A stretch of DNA of 64,000 nt from Shewanella gelidimarina (GCF_023283945.1 NZ_JAKIKW010000008.1:62001-126000), one strand, 5' to 3'. Shown: positions 28,823 through 39,238, numbered from the stretch's first letter. Translations and numbers: made by a program. The notes: generated by a model not told the origin, from the letters alone.

Positions 28823-28881
28823 TCAATATGTGTATCAGCTTTAAAATTGTAATACGTGATTTTTCGCTCTATTAAATGCAT

Positions 28882-28921
28882 AAAAAACCGGCAACTGGTG
28901 TTATTCAGTTGCCGGTTTTTT
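28882..28921. terminator. Bidirectional terminator between zapC and cyclophilin gene
   Basis: A 16-base perfect stem (28882-28897 with 28906-28921), starting with six A and ending with six T, around an eight-base loop. It serves the two convergent genes. Confidence 0.92.
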
Positions 28922-28962
28922 CATGCTGTAAACTAGTGCTCGAATATGGTAATAAAAGTGGA

Positions 28963-29568
28963 TTAACTTGTAGGGCAACTGATTTCAACAACGCTATTAA
29001 TTAGAATTTCGTCTACTGGAATATCATTTCCTTGAGTGGTAACAATGCTGATTTGGTCAGCGACTTCCATGCCACTAATCACTTGGCCAAATACCGCATA
29101 ACCTGCACTCGAAGCTGATGCATTTAAATGTGGGTTATCTAATACATTGATAAAAAATTGCGATGTAGCTGAGTTGGGATTATCGGTTCGTGCCATTGCA
29201 ACAGTACTGCGGTCATTACTTATGCCAACACTGGCTTCGTTAATAATCGGGTCATTGGTAGGCTTAAAAACAAGCCCAGTGGTGAAACCTCCACCTTGGA
29301 TCATAAAGTTGTTAATAGTTCGATGAAAAAGAGTGCCATTGTAAAAGCTTGAATCGACATACTCCTTAAAGTTCTTTCCTGTAACAGGCATATTGGTTAG
29401 ATCAATTGCCAGAGTCATATCGCCTTTAGTCGTTGACATCAAATAACACACATCTGCTTTTAGCTCTGGTACTACTTTTGGTGGCTCTGGGATATCTGGG
29501 CTATCTGAACTCTCAGAGCCACAAGCGACAATGGTTAGACAGGCTAGTAGTGGGAACAGCTTTTTCAT
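28963..29568 (-). CDS. Cyclophilin-type peptidyl-prolyl isomerase, lipoprotein
   Basis: A 201-residue cyclophilin with an N-terminal lipoprotein signal (MKKLFPLLACLTIVACGSES; lipobox IVAC, Cys16). The cyclophilin domain follows from about residue 40: FYNGTLFHRTINNFMIQGGG near 76-95 carries the catalytic arginine-region motif, with MARTDNPNSATSQFFIN near 125-141 and FGQVISGMEVADQI near 160-173. It would be membrane-anchored and assist folding in the periplasm; a Ser after the lipidated Cys region is compatible with either membrane. Short Ser/Asp/Pro linker between. No E. coli counterpart at this locus, where ycbX follows zapC. Confidence 0.88.
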   Translation of the reverse strand: MKKLFPLLACLTIVACGSESSDSPDIPEPPKVVPELKADVCYLMSTTKGDMTLAIDLTNMPVTGKNFKEYVDSSFYNGTLFHRTINNFMIQGGGFTTGLVFKPTNDPIINEASVGISNDRSTVAMARTDNPNSATSQFFINVLDNPHLNASASSAGYAVFGQVISGMEVADQISIVTTQGNDIPVDEILINSVVEISCPTS

Positions 29569-29991
29569 ATTTAGACCTTATTATTATGGTTTGTAATTCA
29601 GAGCAAGGGTGAGGATCCATTCTGATTACTTATGTGTCGTATTTGTTGTGTTGGTGTTTTTTATGCAGTTTACATGCTACGGAGTTGTGAGCAATAGAGG
29701 ATGGCGGCTAGTTACAAAGTGTTGCAGTTTTAGGCAGTTAGACAAATTAAGTCTCAATGGTTGATCTGTGCTTTTATTGAACAATTTGGCGCGTTGTATT
29801 CCGTTACTGCCACTAATGCCTTTTAGGTTTCCATCGATTAATGCTCCGCACCTCATCGCAAAGCGCTGAAAAATACAAGCGTTTCATTGAAACTCCCACA
29901 ATATATCGATTTTAAGACAATATCTTTTTATCATTTAGTGACGCTTACAGGTATAATCACCAACTAATTTTTATTCAGTGTCTATCTATCG
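29569..29991. other. 423-base divergent gap between cyclophilin gene and rlmKL
   Basis: No gene could be supported here; short frames are interrupted within ten codons. A -10-like TATAAT at 29952-29957 lies 35 bases before the rlmKL start, with no convincing -35 element, and is the best promoter candidate. The cyclophilin promoter should lie near 29580-29680 on the other strand. The middle 200 bases show no strong dyad or repeat. Confidence 0.5.
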
Positions 29992-32127
29992 ATGTTAAAA
30001 TTTTTTGCTGCAGCTCCTCGGGGCTACGAATACGCGTTATCGCTTGAATTAGCGGAGCTTGGCGCTTCAGATATCAAAGAAAGTGTCGCGGGGGTTTATT
30101 TTTCTGCTTCTCTAGAACTTGGTTATCGGATCACCTTGTGGTCGCGACTAGCCAGCAGAATCATTTTAGTGATCTATAAAGGTCCGTGTGAGTCTCCAGA
30201 ACAGCTCTACAATGCCGCTTATGGTATTGATTGGCAGATGCAGTTCTCTAATCGTAGTACTTTCAGTGTTGATTTTCATGGCATGGGTGGTTTTATTAAT
30301 AATACCCAATTTGGTGCTTTGAAGATTAAAGATGCGATTGTTGACCGTTTTCGTGATGATGATTTTGCGCGTCCCAATGTTGAAAAAATAGATGCAGACT
30401 ACAAAATTGATGCACATTATCGCCGCGGTGAAATTACCCTCGGCATAAACTTTTCTGGGCCTGCATTGCACAAACGTGGTTACCGTTCAACAACGGGTGA
30501 AGCGCCGCTAAAAGAAAACCTCGCGGCAAACATGCTAGTACGCAGCGGCTGGAAAACGTCACCGGTTACTTTGCTCGATCCTTTTTGTGGTAGCGGTACC
30601 ATCTTGATAGAAGCGGCTATGTTGGCATGTGATATTGCGCCAGGGATCCATCGAGAACGTTTTGGTTTTGAGAAGTGGTTACCTCATAACGATAAAGTAT
30701 GGCAAGAACTACTCGATGAAGCGCGTGCACGCGCATCGATTGGTAAAACGCGTTGTAAGGTCAAGTTTTATGGCTCAGATATAGACTCAAGATTGATCTC
30801 ATTGGCTAAGCATAATGCTGAAAACGCCGGTGTATCAGAGTTGATTAATTTTGATGTCTGTGACGCGTTGAATGTTGCTCCTCCTGAGTCGAGTGGTTAT
30901 TTAATCACCAACCCTCCCTACGGTGAAAGACTGGGTAATGTGACCTCTTTACTGCAGCTTTACTACCAACTAGGCGATAAGTTTAAAGCTGAGTTTGGTG
31001 GCTGGAGCTTGGCAATACTCAATAGCGATGTCGAACTGTTATCAGCGTTAAAGCTTAAAGCTGATAAACAGATGAAGATGAATAACGGCGCACTTGAATG
31101 TGCTTTCAATCTTTATACCGTCCACGCTGAGAACACTCGTCGAGTTGACCCGGCGAATATTCAAAGAGACGGTGATGTCAGTGACATTGCGGTGCCTTTT
31201 GCTAATCGTCTTAAAAAGAACTTTAAACAGTTACAAAAGTGGGCTAAAAAAGAGGGTATCGACAGTTATCGTTTGTATGATGCCGACATTCCTGAATACA
31301 ATGTTGCTATCGATAAGTACCTCGATCACGTGGTTATTTATGAATATGCCGCGCCTTCTGAAATTCCTGAGTCAGTCTCAAAGCGTCGTCTAACCGATGT
31401 GCTTATTTCTCTGCCACATGCGATAGGTATTGATCCAAATAATATTGTTTTGAAAACCCGTGAGCGTAAAAAGGGCACCACTCAATATGAAAAAGTAAGT
31501 GTAAACAAGCTTGAATTGATTACTACCGAGTACGGTGCAAAGTTTAAACTTAATCTTAAAGAGTACCTTGATACCGGATTATTTTTGGACCATCGTTTAA
31601 CGCGGAAGTTGGTTGGCGAGAAATCTAAAGGCCGCAGTGTGTGTAATCTATTTGCTTACACCGGAACCGCTTCGGTTCATGCTGCAATGGGCGGCGCAAC
31701 GTCGGTCACTACTGTTGATATGTCTAATACCTATATCAATTGGGCGAAAGAGAACTTTGCACTTAATGGTTTGAATGATGATAAGTATCAGTTTGTTCAA
31801 GCTAACTGTTTACAGTGGATTAAACGTACTCACGACCGCTTTGACCTAATCTTTGTCGATCCACCAACCTTTTCAAATTCAAAGCGCATGGAAGACTCTT
31901 TCGATGTGTTGCGCGATCATGTTCCATTGCTCAGTAATTTAATCAAGCTACTTAATCCAGGCGGCGAGATTATTTTCTCGAACAATAAGCGTAAGTTTAA
32001 GATGGAAATTGCGGATCTAGAAGCGGCTGGTATGAGTGTGAAAAACATCGACAACCTGACGTTACCACTTGATTATAAACGTAATCCGCAGATTCATAAT
32101 ACCTGGCTTATCACGCATGCCGAGTAA
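29992..32127 (+). CDS. rlmL: 23S rRNA m2G2445 / m7G2069 methyltransferase RlmKL
   Basis: A 711-residue fusion of two methyltransferases, as in E. coli YcbY. The N-terminus has a THUMP RNA-binding domain (about 45-160), then the RlmL domain with [15 protein letters not shown] near 197-211 and [11 protein letters not shown] near 304-314 (m2G2445). The C-terminal RlmK domain has [16 protein letters not shown] near 554-569 and [11 protein letters not shown] near 623-633 (m7G2069). Both act on 23S rRNA helix 74 during 50S assembly. Start ATG at 29992. The stop overlaps the start of the following glutaredoxin-like gene. Confidence 0.95.
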   Translation: MLKFFAAAPRGYEYALSLELAELGASDIKESVAGVYFSASLELGYRITLWSRLASRIILVIYKGPCESPEQLYNAAYGIDWQMQFSNRSTFSVDFHGMGGFINNTQFGALKIKDAIVDRFRDDDFARPNVEKIDADYKIDAHYRRGEITLGINFSGPALHKRGYRSTTGEAPLKENLAANMLVRSGWKTSPVTLLDPFCGSGTILIEAAMLACDIAPGIHRERFGFEKWLPHNDKVWQELLDEARARASIGKTRCKVKFYGSDIDSRLISLAKHNAENAGVSELINFDVCDALNVAPPESSGYLITNPPYGERLGNVTSLLQLYYQLGDKFKAEFGGWSLAILNSDVELLSALKLKADKQMKMNNGALECAFNLYTVHAENTRRVDPANIQRDGDVSDIAVPFANRLKKNFKQLQKWAKKEGIDSYRLYDADIPEYNVAIDKYLDHVVIYEYAAPSEIPESVSKRRLTDVLISLPHAIGIDPNNIVLKTRERKKGTTQYEKVSVNKLELITTEYGAKFKLNLKEYLDTGLFLDHRLTRKLVGEKSKGRSVCNLFAYTGTASVHAAMGGATSVTTVDMSNTYINWAKENFALNGLNDDKYQFVQANCLQWIKRTHDRFDLIFVDPPTFSNSKRMEDSFDVLRDHVPLLSNLIKLLNPGGEIIFSNNKRKFKMEIADLEAAGMSVKNIDNLTLPLDYKRNPQIHNTWLITHAE

Positions 32128-32356
32128 GGCCTGTTCCATTATTTTATATCACACAGATGCCTGCCATCTGTGTGAACTTGCAGCAGGGTTACTTCAACAA
32201 ACACAAGTAACCTTTGTTGCCCAAGATATTTGCGATAACGACAAATTAGCTGAAGTTTACGGCACTCGCATTCCTGTCATTAAAAAGACAGGGTGTAATA
32301 GTGAACTAAACTGGCCATTTGACCTCGAAGCATTAGAAGAATTTTTAGGAGCGTAA
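32117..32356 (+). CDS. Glutaredoxin-like protein (DUF836 family)
   Basis: A 79-residue thioredoxin-fold protein of the DUF836 glutaredoxin-like family. The redox motif is CHLC (residues 16-19, in [12 protein letters not shown]), and TRIPVIKK near 51-58 supplies the cis-proline strand. The substrate is unknown. The ATG at 32117 overlaps the last codons of rlmKL by 11 bases; an upstream in-frame ATG at 32069 would extend far into rlmKL and past the normal thioredoxin start, so it was rejected. The uup TTG follows one base after the stop, suggesting rlmKL, this gene and uup are one transcript. Confidence 0.82.
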   Translation: MPSKACSIILYHTDACHLCELAAGLLQQTQVTFVAQDICDNDKLAEVYGTRIPVIKKTGCNSELNWPFDLEALEEFLGA

Positions 32357-32357
32357 G

Positions 32358-34268
32358 TTGAGTTTAGTACGTATAAATAACGGCTCTTTAGCCTACGGTT
32401 ATACCCCGTTATTAAAAAAAGCTGATTTCACAATTGAACCTGGTGAACGTGTTTGTATTGTAGGCCGAAATGGTACTGGTAAGTCCAGTCTTATGAAGGT
32501 ACTAAGTGGCGATGTACTGCTTGACGAAGGTGAATTTAATATTGCAACCGACGTCAAAGTCAGTCGCTTACAGCAAGATCCACCCAAAGCGGAGCAGGGA
32601 ACTGTTTATGCTTATATTGCAGCGGGTTTAAAAGAGGTTGGTGAAAAACTAGAACGTTATCATCAGCTCTCTCATGATGTTGCTACAGCGTCTCCCGTTG
32701 AAATGGATCGAATGCTGAAGCAGATGGAAAGGCTTCAAGGCGATATTGATCACTTAAATGGTTGGCAGTTAGACAGTCGTATTAACCAAAATTGCGAACT
32801 ATTAGGCTTAGATGCCGATGCATCATTATCCGAGTTATCGGGCGGTTGGCAGCGTAAAGTTGCTTTAGCACGTTCATTGGTTAGCGATCCAGATCTGTTA
32901 TTATTAGACGAGCCCACTAACCATCTTGATATTGATACTATTGAATGGTTGGAACAGTTCCTACTCAGCTACCGCGGCGCTATCGTCTTTATCAGTCACG
33001 ATAGAGGCTTTATTGATCGAATGGCTACGCGTATCGTTGATCTTGACCGCGGTATTGCGACGTCTTGGCCTGGCAGTTACCAAGCTTACATCACAGGTAA
33101 AGCAGAATGGTTACGAGTAGAAGCTGAACAGAATGCTCATTTTGATAAAAAGCTTGCAGAAGAAGAGACGTGGATCCGTCAAGGCGTAAAAGCCCGTCGT
33201 ACTCGAAATGAAGGACGCGTGCGCGCCCTTAAAGATCTTCGTGAAGAACGTATGGCACGTCTTAACCGTCAAGGTGGCGCTAAGATGGCAGTGGCGGACA
33301 CTGACCGTTCTGGCAAACTTGTATTTGATATTGAAAATCTAGAATACAACCTTCCTCATAAGAACCTGGTTAAGAACTTTAATTCTACCGTGATGCGTGG
33401 CGACAGAATTGCACTTATCGGTCCGAACGGTTGTGGTAAGTCAACGTTAGTTAAACTGCTTATTGGCCAGTTAGAAGCGCAGTCTGGTAGTGTAAAAGTG
33501 GGTACTAAGCTAGAAATAGCTTATTTTGACCAATATCGTGAAGCACTTGACCCTGAAAAAACAGTAGAAGAGAACGTTGGTGAAGGAAAGAAAACGGTCA
33601 CGATTAATGGTCAAGACCGTCATATTCTAAGTTACTTACAAGATTTTCTATTTTCACCTATGCGAGCACGCACGCCCGTTAAAGCGTTGTCTGGTGGTGA
33701 AAAAAATCGCCTGTTACTCGCTCGGTTGTTGCTTCGTCCTGCAAATCTTATTATTCTCGATGAGCCGACAAACGATCTCGATATCGAAACGTTGGAACTA
33801 CTTGAGTCTTTACTTGCTGACTATAAAGGAACCTTGTTACTCGTCAGTCACGATAGAGCATTTATAGACAACACTGTAACGAGCAGTTGGTGGTTTACAG
33901 GTAATGGCGGTTGGAGTGAGTATGTTGGTGGTTACCAAGATGCAGTATCTCAGGGCGCTAAATTTTATTCTGAGGAACCTCAGGAGATAAAGAATGTCCA
34001 AACTCCAGTTGCTGAGAAAAAGCCAGTAGCAGTCGTGAAACCGGTAAAAAAATTATCGTTTAAATTACAAAAAGAATTAGAATCATTACCTGCAATGATG
34101 GAAAAGTTAGAGCAGGAACTAGAAGCATTGCAAAGTATTATTAGTGGTGCTGATTTTTATGCTCAGGAACAAAAAACAGTAAATGAGAAGTTAAAGACTT
34201 TGTCCGATAAGGAAAGTCTACTTGAGAATTACTTTGAGCGATGGGAAGAGCTCGAGTCATTGAAGTAA
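32358..34268 (+). CDS. uup: ABC-F ATPase Uup
   Basis: A 636-residue soluble ABC-F protein with two ATPase domains: Walker A GRNGTGKSS near 36-44 and GPNGCGKST near 355-363; signatures LSGGWQRKV and LSGGEKNRL; Walker B followed by DEPTNHLD and DEPTNDLD. A linker rich in Arg/Lys joins them, and a C-terminal coiled coil (about 560-636) is the Uup DNA/ribosome-binding tail. Uup affects ribosome rescue and transposon excision. Start is TTG at 32358, the only one compatible with the family N-terminus; AGGAG lies at 32347-32351. E. coli also has rlmKL-uup order. Confidence 0.94.
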   Translation: MSLVRINNGSLAYGYTPLLKKADFTIEPGERVCIVGRNGTGKSSLMKVLSGDVLLDEGEFNIATDVKVSRLQQDPPKAEQGTVYAYIAAGLKEVGEKLERYHQLSHDVATASPVEMDRMLKQMERLQGDIDHLNGWQLDSRINQNCELLGLDADASLSELSGGWQRKVALARSLVSDPDLLLLDEPTNHLDIDTIEWLEQFLLSYRGAIVFISHDRGFIDRMATRIVDLDRGIATSWPGSYQAYITGKAEWLRVEAEQNAHFDKKLAEEETWIRQGVKARRTRNEGRVRALKDLREERMARLNRQGGAKMAVADTDRSGKLVFDIENLEYNLPHKNLVKNFNSTVMRGDRIALIGPNGCGKSTLVKLLIGQLEAQSGSVKVGTKLEIAYFDQYREALDPEKTVEENVGEGKKTVTINGQDRHILSYLQDFLFSPMRARTPVKALSGGEKNRLLLARLLLRPANLIILDEPTNDLDIETLELLESLLADYKGTLLLVSHDRAFIDNTVTSSWWFTGNGGWSEYVGGYQDAVSQGAKFYSEEPQEIKNVQTPVAEKKPVAVVKPVKKLSFKLQKELESLPAMMEKLEQELEALQSIISGADFYAQEQKTVNEKLKTLSDKESLLENYFERWEELESLK

Positions 34269-34298
34269 GCTAAAAATAAAAAAATGGGAAGTGAGTTC

Positions 34299-36179
34299 AT
34301 GAAGTTTAAGTTGGAAAAAACCCTATCCTTAGTGGCTGTAGGCGTATTAAGCGTGCTTCAAGGTGCACAAGCTGCACCTGTATATGAAATCAAAAATATC
34401 GACGCGGATACGTTTAACCTAAATGGTACGATCGAAAATACCCGTAACGGTTATGGCATGTCGGTTAATAACAATAATGAAGCAGTTGGCGCAGCTAAGG
34501 GTAAAAAGAAACTCAATGTCGATGAAGACGATGATGGTGTAATCGACATTGAAGACGGTGTTTCCGATGCTGAAACCATTACTTACTCCGTTAACTTGCC
34601 TATTCTTGCCAATAATTTCACGTTTACCTCTATTGAAAATGATGCAACAACGCCTTGGTTGCCCACATTTGAAAGCGTAAATGGTACTACTGCACCGACT
34701 TTTCCAGAAGTTGATCCTGTTAACTCAGTTGATACTTTTTACTACGGCATTAATGATGCCAAAGTAAAAGTAGGCGAAATGACGGCAGCCGAGCAAAAAG
34801 TAGATTACTCGGGCTCAAGCACAACCCAAGAGTATTGGTATTACCGAGATTATGAACAGCGTGGTTTTGTTAAAGATGATACTAATACTGAAATCCCATT
34901 AGTCCCTCCCTATATTGAGTATGTTTCTAAGCAAGACAGTGGCGATGTTACGGTTAATGTGGGTGGTTTTTCGAGTGCGACGGCAGTCAATAGTGCCAAT
35001 ATGGTGACTGGCTATGCCAGTACTGATATTAGTAAAAACAGTGCCAGCATTATAGATTCATGTGTGTCGAATAAAAGCGACACTGCACCGATTGATATTT
35101 GTGTTCAGAATAGACAATATCCAAACACTAATGGCTTTAGAGATATTCAATATCAAACTCGCGGCTATGTATGGCGTTATGAAGCGGGAACCATTGCTGA
35201 AGCATTGCTGCTCCCCCTTGGGCTTGAAACCACCAACGATAACGTTTATACCGGCCAAGGTTTGGGGATAAACACAGATGGCGTTGTTGCTGGCCGTTCA
35301 CACGTTTATCGAAAAGGTGATACTGATAGGCTGGCCTTTGATGCTGCCTATTGGACTAAAGGTGCAGATGGCAGTTACCAATACAACTGGGTAGATGTTG
35401 ATACTGTGAAAGATGTGCGTTCATCTATCGCTTATGACATTAATGACAATGGTATATTGGTTGGCAGTTATAATAAGTATATTGAAGGTTATCCAAGAGA
35501 TAAGTTCTTCTATATGGATACCAGTGATGCTAATGCTGAGCTAATAACCCCGTTTGATTTATATAACAACGTGTCTGATCTGTCGAGTCGTGGTCGCGAT
35601 ATCAACAATAACGGTCAAGTGGTGGGTTATATTGAAACGACTCATGATAAAGAAAAGCCGCGACCAAAAGCGGGTTTCCTTTATGATATAGCCAAAGATG
35701 AGTTTACTAATCTGAATGAGTTGTTGACCTGTGAGTCTAAAGGCTTTGAAAAAGACCCCGATACAGATAAATGGATTCGTCATGAAGTAAAACTTACAGA
35801 TGGTACTGGTGTTGAAGTTACTTACGACAGTGAGATTATAATAGTAGAGGCAAATAGCATTAACGACAGTGGCACGATTGTCGGCACCGCCTTTATTCGT
35901 AAACCATCATATAAATTTGATACGGACGGTAACTTAGTCCTCGGTGACAATGGCAAACCAATCTTCGAGCTTCGAGCTGATGGAGACGCTGTCACTGCTT
36001 TCCTCCCTCGTATGATGGTTCTCCAGACCTCTGGTGCTGAAGTGACAGATGAATGGAAAGCCGCTAACAACTGCATTGATGAAAGTGGCGAAAGTGGCGA
36101 CTATGAGAGAAAAGGTGCAGCAAGCCTTGGATGGTTGTTAATGTTACCGCTAGTTTGGCTGAGACGCAGACGGAAATAG
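34299..36179 (+). CDS. DUF3466 secreted protein with sorting-type C-terminus
   Basis: A 626-residue DUF3466 protein. Signal peptide MKFKLEKTLSLVAVGVLSVL through GAQAA, cleavage near 23. The body repeats a short theme, (D)IN(N)NG-x-(V/I)-V-G, such as GLGINTDGVVAGRS, AYDINDNGILVGSY, GRDINNNGQVVGYI and ANSINDSGTIVGTA, typical of HAF-type beta repeats. The end reads GAASLGWLLMLPLVWLRRRRK: a small-residue motif, hydrophobic helix and Arg cluster, like the GlyGly-CTERM signals cleaved by rhombosortase in Shewanella and Vibrio. ATG 34299, with GGAAGTGAG upstream, is preferred to 34284. Probably surface-exposed; function unknown. Confidence 0.82.
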   Translation: MKFKLEKTLSLVAVGVLSVLQGAQAAPVYEIKNIDADTFNLNGTIENTRNGYGMSVNNNNEAVGAAKGKKKLNVDEDDDGVIDIEDGVSDAETITYSVNLPILANNFTFTSIENDATTPWLPTFESVNGTTAPTFPEVDPVNSVDTFYYGINDAKVKVGEMTAAEQKVDYSGSSTTQEYWYYRDYEQRGFVKDDTNTEIPLVPPYIEYVSKQDSGDVTVNVGGFSSATAVNSANMVTGYASTDISKNSASIIDSCVSNKSDTAPIDICVQNRQYPNTNGFRDIQYQTRGYVWRYEAGTIAEALLLPLGLETTNDNVYTGQGLGINTDGVVAGRSHVYRKGDTDRLAFDAAYWTKGADGSYQYNWVDVDTVKDVRSSIAYDINDNGILVGSYNKYIEGYPRDKFFYMDTSDANAELITPFDLYNNVSDLSSRGRDINNNGQVVGYIETTHDKEKPRPKAGFLYDIAKDEFTNLNELLTCESKGFEKDPDTDKWIRHEVKLTDGTGVEVTYDSEIIIVEANSINDSGTIVGTAFIRKPSYKFDTDGNLVLGDNGKPIFELRADGDAVTAFLPRMMVLQTSGAEVTDEWKAANNCIDESGESGDYERKGAASLGWLLMLPLVWLRRRRK

Positions 36180-36190
36180 ATGAGTAGACT

Positions 36191-36221
36191 AAATCGAGGC
36201 AAATAGCCTCGATTTTTTTTA
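36191..36221 (+). terminator. Intrinsic terminator after DUF3466 gene
   Basis: AAATCGAGGC (36191-36200) pairs perfectly with GCCTCGATTT (36206-36215) around AAATA, continuing into T-run. Confidence 0.9.
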
Positions 36222-36365
36222 TTTTTATTTTTACCCCACAACTCAATAGCTTAATATTTAACCTTCAGAATGGTCGCATTTTTTGATTGATCTCTACTGC
36301 AAAAAGTTTTATTCATAGTGTTGAAGCATTAGAGCTTCAATCATTATGGAAGAGAGGACGCTTGC

Positions 36366-36542
36366 ATGAAGAGACAAAAAAGAGATCGATTAGACAGAGC
36401 TTTTTCGAAAGGTTTTCAGGCTGGAGTTGGGGGCCGTTCTAAAGAGATTTGTCCATATTCGACACTCGACTCAAAATCACAATGGCTTGGTGGTTGGCGA
36501 GAAGGTATTGATGATAGGTTAAGCGGTTTGTTTAATAAGTAA
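36366..36542 (+). CDS. rmf: Ribosome modulation factor
   Basis: A 58-codon gene for ribosome modulation factor. The protein opens MKRQKRDRLDRAFSKGFQAG and contains GRSKEICPY and SQWLGGWREG, matching E. coli RMF (55 residues) almost throughout. RMF binds the 30S near the anti-Shine-Dalgarno region and dimerises ribosomes to 100S particles in stationary phase. Start ATG at 36366 after AGAGAGGA. The leader contains a seven-base hairpin, TTGAAGC/GCTTCAA (36321-36340), just upstream. As in E. coli, rmf is divergently paired with nothing and convergent with fabA in this genome, followed by a shared terminator. Confidence 0.95.
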   Translation: MKRQKRDRLDRAFSKGFQAGVGGRSKEICPYSTLDSKSQWLGGWREGIDDRLSGLFNK

Positions 36543-36564
36543 CGTTTATTTAATATTAAACATG

Positions 36565-36594
36565 AAAAAAGCCCTCATAGTTGAGGGCGTTGTT
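36565..36594. terminator. Bidirectional terminator between rmf and fabA
   Basis: GCCCTC (36571-36576) pairs with GAGGGC (36583-36588). A six-A run on the left gives a strong T-run for the fabA transcript on the minus strand; GTTGTTT on the right gives a weaker one for rmf. Confidence 0.85.
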
Positions 36595-36619
36595 TATCTC
36601 TAATGCTGTAACTTAACGC

Positions 36620-37135
36620 TTAGAAGCTTGAGGTGTCAGTAAAAATACCGACTTTTAAATCTTTTGCGCTGTAAATTTCACGACCATCCACTTCCATGGT
36701 GGCATCTGCAATGCCCATTACTAACTTGCGGTACACTTTACGCTTAATCGTTAGTTTATAGGTCACTTTTTTAGCATCTGGTAGCACTTGACCAGTGAAC
36801 TTCACTTCACCTACGCCCAATGCACGGCCTTTACCTTCTGCTCCTTCCCAACCAAGGAAAAAGCCAACAAGCTGCCACATAGCATCTAAGCCTAGGCAAC
36901 CCGGCATAACCGGATCTGATGCAAAATGACAGTCGAAAAACCAAAGGTCAGGATTAATATCTAGCTCAGCTACAATTTCACCTTTACCGAATTCACCGCC
37001 ATCTGCATTAATTTTAAGCACGCGGTCGATCATCAACATATTGTCTTTCGGTAATTTAGGAGAGTTAGGTCCTAAAAGGGTACCAAGTCCACAGGCGACT
37101 AGGTCTTCTTTCGTAAAACTGTTTGCGTTACTCAT
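36620..37135 (-). CDS. fabA: 3-hydroxydecanoyl-ACP dehydratase/isomerase FabA
   Basis: A 171-residue hot-dog-fold enzyme that dehydrates 3-hydroxydecanoyl-ACP and isomerises trans-2 to cis-3-decenoyl-ACP, starting unsaturated fatty-acid synthesis. The active pair is His70 ([13 protein letters not shown]) and Asp84 (GLDAMWQ), identical in numbering to E. coli. The start ATG at 37135 gives [12 protein letters not shown], which lines up with E. coli FabA; an upstream ATG at 37168 would add 11 non-conserved residues. In E. coli FadR activates fabA; fadR is in this window at 53.9 kb. The Lon-like protease gene lies 67 bases upstream, same strand. Confidence 0.96.
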   Translation of the reverse strand: MSNANSFTKEDLVACGLGTLLGPNSPKLPKDNMLMIDRVLKINADGGEFGKGEIVAELDINPDLWFFDCHFASDPVMPGCLGLDAMWQLVGFFLGWEGAEGKGRALGVGEVKFTGQVLPDAKKVTYKLTIKRKVYRKLVMGIADATMEVDGREIYSAKDLKVGIFTDTSSF

Positions 37136-37202
37136 TATATTTAATTCTCCAGCTATTTGAGCCTCCAAGGTTAGCGAACACGTGTACGCTAAACAACTCC
37201 GA

Positions 37203-38921
37203 TCAGCTAGAAAATGATAATTTTTCGCGGAGCCTCACAAAAAAAGACTTATCTTCGTCTTGATAACCCGCCAAACTCTCTAATCTAGCCTGTACTAAGC
37301 CGTAAAGTGAGTCATCAGGAAACTGGTTATCTTTGTCTGCGGTACCGGCCGGGGTCTGCATTAAAATTTCAGCGGCTTCATCAATGTGTTTAACCTGATA
37401 CAGTGTAAAGAGCCCTTGATGAACGGCATCAATAACAGATTGCTTGAGGTTCAATTGCTGCATATTAGAGCAAGGAATAATGACACCTTGATGACCCGTT
37501 AAGCCACGGCGTTGACACAGCTTAAAAAAACCTTCAATTTTTTCGTTAACGCCGCCAATAGCTTGTACATTACCAAATTGATCAATCGCACCGGTTGCAG
37601 CCAGACTTTGTTTTATCGGCTTTTCTGAAATTGCGGAGATTAAGCTGCAATATTCTGCAAGAGAGGCACTGTCGCCATCGATCTCTTGATAAGATTGTTC
37701 GAACACAATATTGGCATTGAGATGTAAAGGTGCATCTTTACCAAAAATACGATACAAGCAGGAAGACAAAATCATCATTCCTTTAGCATGAATGTTACCG
37801 CCGAGTTCTGATTTCCTTTCAATATCGGCGACTTCTCCATCACCATAATGCACTGATGCGGTAATTCTTGCGGGTTCTCCATAACTGTACTCAGCATTTT
37901 CTATGACGGTTAAGCCATTTATTTGGCCAATCATTTCATCTTGGGTGGGGAGACTGATAAATAGATCGTCAAAGTTCTGCTCTGAAAGCTTCTCTGAGGC
38001 GTTGTGGCGTTGATTAAACATATCGATACTATGTTGGAATGCCTTGATATCGATATGTCGTGTATGCGCGTATGCACTAGCTTGGACTAATAACTGCTCA
38101 ATGTTGATAGACATCAAACTTAATCGTTGTTGATGATCGGCAAGTCTGGCGCTGTATTCAAACAATGCCAATCTGGCTTGTCGATCTAAAGTCAGATTAA
38201 GATCGTTTAAAATGCAGTTTAACCATTGGTCGTATTCAACCAGGCTGACTTCATTTAAGTCTACTTCGTTGATGAGCTCCCCCAAAAGAGGGAAATGATT
38301 TGAAAAACTAGGTTCACCTAACCAGCAGTGACCATATTGGTTACTAGAACCAATGAGGATGATTTTGCAGTTTAAAGCAAGGGCGGGAAGGCTCGAATGC
38401 ACTTGGTACTCTTTCTTATCGAGGATTTCAAGCAGCAACTCCCATAGCGATTCACGTTTCCAGATAGAATCAGCACACACAAATAGGTAATGGCAGTTGG
38501 CAAGAGCCCCCGCCTTATACTGCTTGGTGTTTTCATCATAACGGCCAATAAGATCATGCTTCTTGACCGTACCAGAAAGGTACTGATACTGAGCTTGTTT
38601 GGTCGCAATAACGGTGTCATTAGAAGGGACTTCGGCCTCAAGCCAAATGGTAGTGCTGTCTTGCAATATAAGGTGTTTATTTGGGAATACGCCTTCTGTA
38701 TGAACAAGTGCATTGATGATGTATTTACGATTACAGCCTGAAAAATCGGCTAAATACATATGCTGGTCGTGAGTGCGGCCTAAAAGTTTGAATGCATCAC
38801 GCACACGCGATTGACCGATTAGCCGCATCTCTGGTGAACTTTCATTAACTAAATCCGCTGGTAATGTAAATTGCGGTTTAAGTGCAGCTGTGGGAATAAT
38901 GTTTGAGTTCATATATATCAT
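37203..38921 (-). CDS. ycbZ: Lon-like (YcbZ/LonH) ATP-independent-looking protease
   Basis: A 572-residue protein of the YcbZ type: an N-terminal region with degenerate AAA-like character and a C-terminal Lon protease domain. The catalytic dyad is Ser418 (in IDGDSAS) and Lys461 (in GGVNEKIEG), separated by 43 residues exactly as in Lon (Ser679, Lys722). I do not see an intact Walker A motif, so ATP-driven unfolding is doubtful. Substrate unknown. Start ATG at 38921; ATG at 38912 is an alternative and neither has a strong ribosome site. The rmf-fabA-ycbZ set is the E. coli one; matP, next in E. coli, is not present here. Confidence 0.85.
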   Translation of the reverse strand: MIYMNSNIIPTAALKPQFTLPADLVNESSPEMRLIGQSRVRDAFKLLGRTHDQHMYLADFSGCNRKYIINALVHTEGVFPNKHLILQDSTTIWLEAEVPSNDTVIATKQAQYQYLSGTVKKHDLIGRYDENTKQYKAGALANCHYLFVCADSIWKRESLWELLLEILDKKEYQVHSSLPALALNCKIILIGSSNQYGHCWLGEPSFSNHFPLLGELINEVDLNEVSLVEYDQWLNCILNDLNLTLDRQARLALFEYSARLADHQQRLSLMSINIEQLLVQASAYAHTRHIDIKAFQHSIDMFNQRHNASEKLSEQNFDDLFISLPTQDEMIGQINGLTVIENAEYSYGEPARITASVHYGDGEVADIERKSELGGNIHAKGMMILSSCLYRIFGKDAPLHLNANIVFEQSYQEIDGDSASLAEYCSLISAISEKPIKQSLAATGAIDQFGNVQAIGGVNEKIEGFFKLCQRRGLTGHQGVIIPCSNMQQLNLKQSVIDAVHQGLFTLYQVKHIDEAAEILMQTPAGTADKDNQFPDDSLYGLVQARLESLAGYQDEDKSFFVRLREKLSFSS

Positions 38922-39099
38922 GTAAGTTTTTCTACTAAATCGATATTACCATAGTATTGCTGCTAGCTATCAAGTAAGTCTGTATTAGTCGTCCCCATAA
39001 CATTCAGAGCGCGGGTGCTGGTGATAGGATGAACAACCACCAATTTGTCTGTAAGATAGGCAGTTGTGCCGTTACACGAAAATTATCAAGTATTTGGTA

Positions 39100-39128
39100 T
39101 TTACAATTAATGCTGAAACGCCTAATAT
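39100..39128 (+). promoter_or_regulatory. Promoter of tRNA-Ser
   Basis: A -35-like TTTACA (39100-39105) and -10-like TAATAT (39123-39128) are spaced 17 bases apart; transcription would begin about five bases before the tRNA. Confidence 0.6.
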
Positions 39129-39139
39129 CTACGGCGTTC

Positions 39140-39230
39140 GGAGAGATGGCAGAGTGGTCGAATGCACCGGTCTTGAAAACCGGCATGGGTTTGTAGCCCA
39201 TCTAGGGTTCAAATCCCTATCTCTCCGCCA
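39140..39230 (+). tRNA. tRNA-Ser (UGA)
   Basis: 91 bases. Acceptor GGAGAGA pairs with TCTCTCC, discriminator G, then encoded CCA. The anticodon loop CTTGAAA has anticodon TGA, flanked by the CCGGT/ACCGG stem. A long variable arm (ATGGGTTTGTAGCCCAT) marks a class II serine tRNA, and the T-arm GGGTTCAAATCCC is canonical. It decodes UCA and related serine codons. Confidence 0.97.
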
Positions 39231-39238
39231 CATTAAAG

